Below, one piece after another: positions 57,347-64,000 of a DNA stretch of 64,000 bases. Position 1 is the stretch's first letter. Each line of letters begins with the position of its first letter. Origin of the DNA: Ophiosphaerella korrae (taxonomy: Eukaryota > Ascomycota > Dothideomycetes > Pleosporales > Phaeosphaeriaceae); assembly GCA_028456385.1 (NCBI GenBank), contig JALNQF010000014.1:124001-188000 (forward strand), given 5' to 3'. The position numbers were made by a program, and so were the translations under genes. Below the pieces are notes generated by a model. The model had not been told where the DNA came from. It made no database searches and saw only the letters and a list, made by a program, of their open reading frames with translations.

Positions 57347-60051
57347 TCATCCCTCTGACGAATCATCCTGGTATATCTGAGAGACATCGGCGCCATATAG
57401 GAGAAATTCGCAGAGTAGTTCTTGTTGCGAAATGTACGCATCAGTTGAGGCGCACTCTGATCCGTTGGCCAAGGTTTGTAGGAATATCTTGGTAAGTGTT
57501 CCACCACAAATCAAATCGTTCGGACTCAAACCATGACGGAAGATATATCCCAAGTATTTTTGTATGGTTGGATAAACATCTTGAAGATTGGCCAGCATTG
57601 GTCCTGCTGGCCTTCATCCATTATTTTTACTGCTAGACTCACGAAAAGACACCAATTCGAGATGCCATCTACTGTAGCACTCGGATTGGCTTCTAGCTTA
57701 AGCAACAACTCAATTAGTGGCGTTAGTAACGGGGCATACCCGTGAAGGCTTGGCTTGAAACAGTTCATGCGGTAGTTAACCTGGCTTCTACTAATTGGTG
57801 ACGCTAGTAGGTTTATGGACCGGCCAATGGTTTCAGCGGGATTTTCCGGGCATGCTATGACATGTGTCAACATTCGGTCAAGATTGAACCTAGCTTTGTT
57901 CTTCTCAAATTATAAATATAGTCCGTGTAGCCGAGATAGGCAGCATAACGGACTATGAAGCAATTTGAGCTCCAAATCGAATAAGCAGGCTAATTTCTCT
58001 CGTTTAAGTGTTCCGCTTGTTCGATTCTCTCAAAGCAACTGACCTTGTTCCCTATTCATAAGGCCCCTCTATCTGCAAATTCAATAGTTGTTATCAAATC
58101 TCCTGAATAAGGATGCTCAGGAATAAACTTGCACTCGGATATCAGCGCACGACTTATGTAGGTAACGATATTGAGTTCATTGGTAGCCCAGCACTGAAGC
58201 TTGCGGTTCATGTGATCCGTTGCTAGAAAGTCTCGTAATGTCTGATGCAAGAAGTCTACCGTAGTCTAGTGTCCGACATATGTAGAAGTGGGTTCCAAAA
58301 GTCCCTTGAATCGGCCACTTAGTCGGTGCTGCGTTTGAGCAACCTTTGCTTGAATATAGTCATCACTCCATAACCTGGCGAGAACCTGGAGACCAGAGAT
58401 ATTCTCACCCCCCTCTAAGAAGTAGTAACGAACGATTTTCAGAGTCTGGGGGTTTTCAATGTCGTGAGAAAGGTTGTGGTCATCCGAGTTCGATAGATTT
58501 CCTCGACAGAGCTTAGTATCTGCTCAAAGAACTTTTCTAGATCCAATGGTATTGCTCGCAAACGTTCTTGGAGTAAGGATACTAGATCTTCGTTTATGAT
58601 GCCATCTCGGAGAGATCGTACGACAAATCGAATCCAAAGGAAGACCCCTCGCGACCCTTCCCCAATGTCATGTACTAGAGTACCAAAACGACCCGGATCG
58701 AAGTATGGAAATGTATGGTATAGTCTTAGGTTCTCCCGCGCAAATAACTCGATATCCCCCTTGGTCAGATCATGCAATCGAAGGGCATTCTGGTCAGATA
58801 GTCCCAAAGCATCAAGAAAGCAATTCTAAGGCCTGCTTGAAAGGCAAATTTTGATACTAGGAACGGTGGCTAAATCTTGTAATGTTTCGACTACGTCCCA
58901 GCTGTCCCCATAGTACTCATCAAGACCATCCACATGAAATTAGAAGTTAGTATTTACAAGAATCTGTTCTTTAAATAAAGGAAATGCAGTTTGAAGCTCG
59001 GCAAGGGTCCACGATGATGCTGAACCCACGTTTTCTTCCTGAGTCTGCGTAGATCATCGTTTGAGACACAGTTTTTCGACGAGCTCTGGGTACGCATGAA
59101 GTATATGATAAAGGAGCGTTTGCAACAAGCCTTCCAAGGATTTCTGTATCTGTTGGCCGAGATTCCAAAAGTAAAAGCTCGCTCTAACGAGAGGCATGTG
59201 CTTCGACCAAATGTGCAAGTTCTCGATCGTCTTTTCATACCCATAGACATACTTCATCAAAGTAGACTTTCCAGAACCTAAAGAAGTTTTTAGTTCACGG
59301 CCAATGCCCAGCTCACTGTAAGCTCTCAGCCACTCGGAGAGTCGAGTTTTCGATCGTGGATCGGGCTCTTGGAAAATTTCGGGGCTATATCCAGGTAAAC
59401 GTACGTTTATGGGCGTCCTTGATTGCTTCATGTCGTGCTTCCACGTACTCGTAATTTAGGCTAACAATGACAGAATGATCTTGGGACATTTTCTGCACTT
59501 CTGACACCACCTTAGAAAGCATATCATTAAAAAAAATTCCGGTATTCGTCATTTTAGAGAGCCGATATATGCTACATTATGTTTTGAAGCTTTGCATCTA
59601 GGCTTGAATCTAATTTGTGATCTTTTAGTCGGCTCGCATGCGAAAAAACTAACCTTGAATCGGATATTATGTGCATCGTCACCTGACCTCTGAGTACCTC
59701 CAGTCTAGCCTTCAGGTCATCGATACGTTGTTTCCCTAGATCACTTTTGAGAGCTTTCAGGAAGCTCTGCCATTTACCCTACCCTTGTCCTATCGCCAAT
59801 GTTGGGTGTTTGATCTCGAGTTCCCCAATTGTGTCGTAAAGCTCCGTTGCGACAACATCACAGCGACCTGTAATTTCCTTGAATCGCGGGGAGGAGCTGG
59901 CATCTTGTGTTATTTGGCGATTCAGAGTCCAAATATCGGACGATACAAGTTTGAGGTCGCTCGATATGCCTGTCACAGAAAGGTGGATCTCTTGACTCTT
60001 TGATATGAGAGCATAGCTAAAAGAGATGAACTGCACGATATTCCCGGCCAA
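57347..60051 (-). pseudogene. SesA-type NACHT receptor, inactivated
   Basis: The N-terminus MAGNIVQFISFSYALISKSQ and KWQSFLKALKSDLGKQRIDD match the SesA-like N-terminal domain of fungal NACHT proteins. NACHT follows with P-loop LGSGKSTLMKYVYG (about 59260), SFYFWNLGQQIQKSLEGLLQ and Walker B FHVDGLDEYYG (about 58920). A TAA stands three codons before Walker B (after TNF) and a TAG follows CLSSRP, where Trp is usual (TGG to TAG). Downstream are LSDQNALRLHDLTKGDIELF, the DLEKFFEQIL helical region and VDFLHQTLRDFLATDHM, each in changed frames and with a further TAG after YVGH. The C-terminal part to about 57347 has no recognisable repeats. The lesions look RIP-like in part. Intact relatives are STAND ATPases of the incompatibility/cell-death type. 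Confidence 0.75.
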
Positions 60052-61534
60052 CCAACCGCAACCAGGCTCTCCACTAAATTGATGTTTTGTAAAAGGGTCT
60101 GAGAGAGGAGCTATAGTCTTGCAATAGAAGACTTAGTTGAGGCTGTGTCTCTTTTTCGCATTAATATATGCAGTGTTACGCATATTCCTGACATTTTGCG
60201 AAGGACCTGCACATATTATTGAATCGATAATGCTTTAGAGACCACCTCAGTCGTACCTCGACCACACTTCCAGCCCACTGACGCTCTGTTTGAAACAACA
60301 CAAATATATTTCACAGTTCTTTTCATGTCAGCCCCCAATTACCTCTGAGCTGTTTTGGAAATCTCGCCTTTTGTATGATAACGCTGAATAGCATTCAGTT
60401 CTTCGTGCATCGTCAACAACCACGCCACGCATCACACTTGCCTAAAACAGAGCTAGACTGTATGCTTTATGTGTTTATTTAATTTTCTTCAAAGGAACGG
60501 GTTTGGTAACTTAGGTAACGCTCATTGATTTTCTCCCCCTCCAAACCACAAGTATCAACTCAAGTCAGTGGTATCATGGCAGTTTCTGGTGTTACCTCAA
60601 GCCACGAATATCGCGTCCTAAATGCTCATATAGTCCAATAATATCGAGTAGAGTGACATAGCACTATAAATAAAGGACATGAAAGGTAGAGAGTATGAAG
60701 ATCAGAGGATGTGATTACGAATTTACTCAACCAGCTCCTAGATGCGGGATGATCTGGCTCCACTCCGGCTCCTTATACTCCTTGCCCGGCAACAACGCCA
60801 GATTAAAAATCATCCTGTAGCTAGCCAGATACGCGCCAAAATATATGCAAATATGAGTAGATCACGCACTGCTTTCGCCACATAAGCTAAGCAGCGTACG
60901 CAAATCCTCCAGAACTCGCCTGATGCTAACGGTCTGCGTTTGACTGATCTGTGATGCATTTTGATTGTTGGCTAATATATAAGGGACGCTGGTAAGGGGC
61001 TCGCTATTGTGATGTCTAAGACATACCATACTGCGGTGAGGGGTGGGTAGTCGAACGGGGCGTTCCAGGCTATGAGATGAAGTGCGCCGTATATACTTGA
61101 ACCTAGGATCGTACATAGGACCAATAGGTTTTTTGGTTATTTTTGTATAGTGGTTGAGCCCCAGTTGTGTCGGTAATTCCATTGCGAGCGAAGGCCTGGT
61201 ATGAACTCAGACGGATGCAGTCAACGAGATCTGTAAGAGTGTCAGACTACTCTTAGGGCTTTAGATGATTTTCGGGGACATAAATTACCGTCCCATGCCA
61301 TGCTAATACTGTTCTCTAGGCAGAATGCTTGAGCGAGCTTCATGCATTTGACATCGTGCATCAACACCTTTGTCCATGCAGAACCTGAAGTGCTTTCTCC
61401 TTGGCTTGGATGGAGGCGAAAGCCGAAAATTAGATCATCCCTCCTTAGTTTCCAGATATGGATCTAGTGTTACTACTTTGCGTTTTCTCTATACCCCTTT
61501 TCTATATCAATTCGACGGTTACGATGCACTTCAC
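60052..61534. other. intergenic, no gene recognised
   Basis: Promoter side of the SesA-NACHT relic and the 3' side of the membrane-protein relic. A minus frame at 60862-61182 is open but unrecognised. Confidence 0.4.
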
Positions 61535-62227
61535 TTAACAGCACTGTCTGTATCGAGAAGGTATTGCTCGTAGCTTTTCTAGTTGTATACACCGCTTGAC
61601 GGCTCTTTCGTGATTTTCCTTGTCATACAATAAGCATAGCTTACTAGAATCTGCATAGAGCCCACCAGTAGCCTTCGTCTCTAGAGACCACTTCTGATTT
61701 CTAGGACTATAATATTTTCGAGCTATCCCAAGGCAGGAGCTCATTATTATGCATGCGCACAAGTTTTGAGCCGACCCCTTAGTCAAATCAATAGCGAAGG
61801 GTCGATCGACATCCAAGGGTTTGTGCCACCAAGCGACATAGTTAGCGAGACAACAAAGAGTATGTAGAGCCACATTCAACTCCAATACGCTGGTTGGAAT
61901 TTAGTTGCCTCTTCCAACAACTTGAACTAGAAACCACACAGCTGGGGATCATACCACGGCTTTTGCAAAGTTGTGAGCTTTGCTGTTTTCTTGTATCATC
62001 TCCTTTGTTAGCCCGACAAAAAGGTCAGGCTCATATTCAGTAATCTTAGGTACTCTCTTGGGCTTGATACCAATATTGATTAACTTGTAGTCGCGCGGTA
62101 TAAGGTTCATATTCATTCCCTTGAAACTAAATGAGAAGCCTCTCATCAGGGCGAAGTGGCTGTGTACGCGGGACCAACTGGAAGGCCCTGAGGTCTTGCC
62201 ATGCGAAGTCTCATTGTTTGTCCTCAA
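61535..62227 (-). pseudogene. fungal integral membrane protein relic
   Basis: The frame SWSRVHSHFALMRGFSFSF, EYEPDLFVGLTKEMIQENSK, AHNFAKAVV continues through a TGA and a TAA, still in the same frame, to PAVWFLVQVVGRG and VLELNVALHTLCCLANYVAW followed by WHKPLDVDRPFAI. This is the core of a widespread ascomycete multi-pass membrane family (the DKSKAD..AK, WFxxQ and LLELNT..HALC..LLWWxKPLD pattern). Both stops are one C-to-T step from CGA/CAA. The usual N-terminal and C-terminal halves are not recognisable around it, so it is a fragment. Function of the family is unknown. Confidence 0.65.
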
Positions 62228-62924
62228 GTTAGATGCTTCTCCTGCATCGAGATTGCCTGAGACTTTTTGTGTGTTGTGTTTACGCCAAATTTTCCCCTGA
62301 GAAAGCCATTCATCTTTTGTTCTAATGCTTTAGCTTAAGCCGGCTGCTGAATGCGTTGAAGATTACCCATTTCTTTGCCAAAACCAACCGGACTTGATGA
62401 TCTGAAAGTCTACATAGCCTGGCGCAAAGATACACACAGCGAGCCAACCCGCCTTTACCCAATAAATATAACCCCATTTCTTCATGTCTTCTCTAGTAGT
62501 TAATTGCATTACTATATTAATAGCAGAATCAAAGTAATATAAGTGAGTAATGAAGCTGCTAGAATATTAGAAACACTAGGTGGTAAGGTTTTAATGGTAT
62601 ATGATTATTATCCTCCCCTAGCCCCTAATTATATATAGTGGTGTAGCAGATGGGCATGTGACGAGCCAATTCAGGGGTCGCTGACTACGCGCGATAGAGA
62701 GGCCCCGACAGAGTTACGAGGAGTCTTATCTAATCTTTATCAAGAAACACCTAGGTACTCTTCAGAAAATCAATTCCACTTGCTCACGCGATGGCGAGTC
62801 AAAATCTCACATCTTATCTGGCTCAATAGACCTGCAAAGTATTAAAGATAATAAGTTATTAATATGATGTTATATAATATATATTAAACTATATATCTAT
62901 TTATTCAAGACTTCTCTGTGTGCT
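62228..62924. other. intergenic, AT-rich
   Basis: 62500-62640 and 62840-62910 are strongly AT-rich with short TA-repeats; nothing codes. Confidence 0.5.
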
Positions 62925-64000
62925 TTTTACACAGCAGCTTGACCACCACCTCGTGCCCGTTCTCTGCAGCCTACGGCAACGACGTCTAGCCGTCGCTGTC
63001 TTTTGACCCCAGGTCAGCGCCTTCGTCGACTAGCTGCGTAGCGACAGCATTATGTTCATAATACGATGCCACAGTAAGACCTGATGGAAATCTAGCAATT
63101 CTTCTATATTTAGCTTTCCAATAGGTTCGGAACCACACCGAATAGGCCTTCGAATCTGAATCAGATATTCTCAAAGCAAGACCTGCTACGGCGGCATTAT
63201 CGCTAATATAGGCCTCGTGGAAGTGGAAGCCCCAAAATTTGGCGGAATAGTCCAAGAAGGCGTGGTGTCGGATTTGATGGTCACAGATTGATGATCTGAA
63301 CCGGAGTGAGAATCGAGTTGATTCGAACTGATTGATTGATGTGAGCTGATTGTTTTTTTTCTCGTATTACTTTCTACTGCTATTTGTCCTTTCTGTTAGC
63401 GTGCCTTACGTAAGGGGACCCACTGATTCATTGTTTGACCTCAATTCACTGTACTCCAATACAGTCACTTCAGTTCAGTTATACTGAGATTATTCTGGTA
63501 TAAGAGATTCATGAGTTGGTTCGTAAGCCAGCTCATCTGACACGTGGCCGTCGATGTGATGATCAGTCTCCCGGGCTATATCAGTCAGACTGCCGTCAGA
63601 GTTGCGGAAGTTAAGATAACGCACACAGAGCTCTGTAAAAAAGTTATGTGGATAATGGATGGTGATAGAGTGATGCCATCGTAGCTCTGTGGGAATATCA
63701 ATGGACGATTGCAGATCTGCCACGATAACCCCCGAGCAGTATGATGAAGAAAATATATCTTGCTATGATGAATCGAAACGAACATTCCAAACTAAGATCT
63801 AAAGCGTGGCTTGAAGTCGTTTTCTTCTTCCAAGTCGATTTCGTGAATAGACCATAACGTATTGGCTATATTCATGGCAACATTCATTTCCGACAGTGTT
63901 AAAGGCCGGCTTGCTGCTAGAATGATACCTAAAGCCTTCCGAACCATCAACCATTCTTTAGAGTTATTCGAAATTCGCTCGTATGCTTTATTAATACTCT
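62925..64000 (-). pseudogene. NACHT-ankyrin receptor, C-terminal part, inactivated and cut by the window edge
   Basis: From the right edge: AYERISNNSKEWLMVRKALG, IILAASRPLTLSEMNVAMNI and DLEEENDFKPRFRS, then a TAG in place of the expected Trp, then MFVSIHHSKIYFLHHTAR. After a one-base frameshift come VADLQSSIDIPTELRWHHSI and CVRYLNFRNSDGSLTDIARE. The frame is then broken by a 279-bp insertion (63265-63543). It resumes AFLDYSAKFWGFHFHEAYIS, RIARFPSGLTVASYYEHNAV and an ankyrin unit QLVDEGADLGSKDSDG, with TAG codons where Gln and Trp belong before AAENGHEVVVKLLC, ending near 62925. This is the post-NACHT winged helix and the first ankyrin repeats of a fungal NLR. The NACHT domain itself should lie beyond position 64000. 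Confidence 0.8.
63265..63543. mobile_element. 279-bp insertion with imperfect inverted ends (MITE-like)
   Basis: It interrupts the NACHT-ankyrin relic exactly between the codons for DGH and AFLDYSAKFW. On the plus strand it begins GTGTCGGATTTGATGG and ends CCAGCTCATCTGACAC; the reverse complement of the end is GTGTCAGATGAGCTGG, so the first five bases are identical and about 11 of 16 match. It is flanked by GTG on both sides (63262-63264, 63544-63546), a possible 3-bp target duplication. No coding capacity. It is not an intron on the minus strand because no AG acceptor fits the resumed frame. Confidence 0.6.

Overview
This window looks like nuclear DNA of a filamentous ascomycete, most likely a dothideomycete (Pleosporales-like). 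The evidence is short introns of about 45-125 bp with GTRAGT-like donors and CTRAC-like branch points, fungal gene families, and transposon relics whose nonsense codons are mainly C-to-T/G-to-A changes of CAA/CAG/TGG, the footprint of repeat-induced point mutation (RIP). The species assignment is inference.

Left part (1-24 kb) is mostly accessory. It holds a RIP-riddled pogo/Fot1 relic (1-1010), a seven-transmembrane-type integral membrane protein gene (3088-4483), a frameshifted and an intact aminoglycoside-phosphotransferase-like kinase gene, and a second pogo-type element with inverted termini (11239-13199). Next comes a PNP-NACHT-ankyrin NOD-like receptor gene (13786-17772) with six near-identical 99-bp ankyrin units. 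It is followed by relics: an unidentified gene, a member of a large fungal family of unknown function (20.4-21.7 kb), and a patatin-NB-ARC receptor (22-24 kb).

Centre (24.7-40 kb) is housekeeping-like: SKI3, RSA3, a large membrane protein, a DapA-type aldolase, a DUF1961-like secreted protein and a sugar-porter MFS transporter. SKI3 is split: its C-terminal 1146 codons run on the minus strand (28238 to 24743), while its N-terminal 287 codons run on the plus strand (28553 to 29465). Re-inverting about 1.25 kb would restore one gene of about 1433 residues in tandem with RSA3.

Right part (40.9-49 kb) is a compact cluster: a Zn2Cys6 regulator, an FAD monooxygenase, a CYP53-like cytochrome P450 and an AIF-like FAD oxidoreductase. 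The monooxygenase and P450 share a divergent promoter carrying a perfect 14-bp palindrome. The MFS gene next door may belong. Oxidation of an aromatic compound is a reasonable guess.

The most unusual intact gene is 49466-55259. An Hsp70-like ATPase domain with an altered phosphate-2 loop runs, in one open exon and then through a phase-matched intron, into a full-length copy of the same unknown fungal family that survives as a relic at 20.4-21.7 kb. Beyond it lie a SesA-type NACHT pseudogene (57.3-60.1 kb), a membrane-protein pseudogene and a NACHT-ankyrin pseudogene at the right edge, split by a 279-bp element. All four receptor-like loci and the fusion gene are on the minus strand. Gene models were built by eye from reading frame, splice signals and remembered family sequences; no database search was run.
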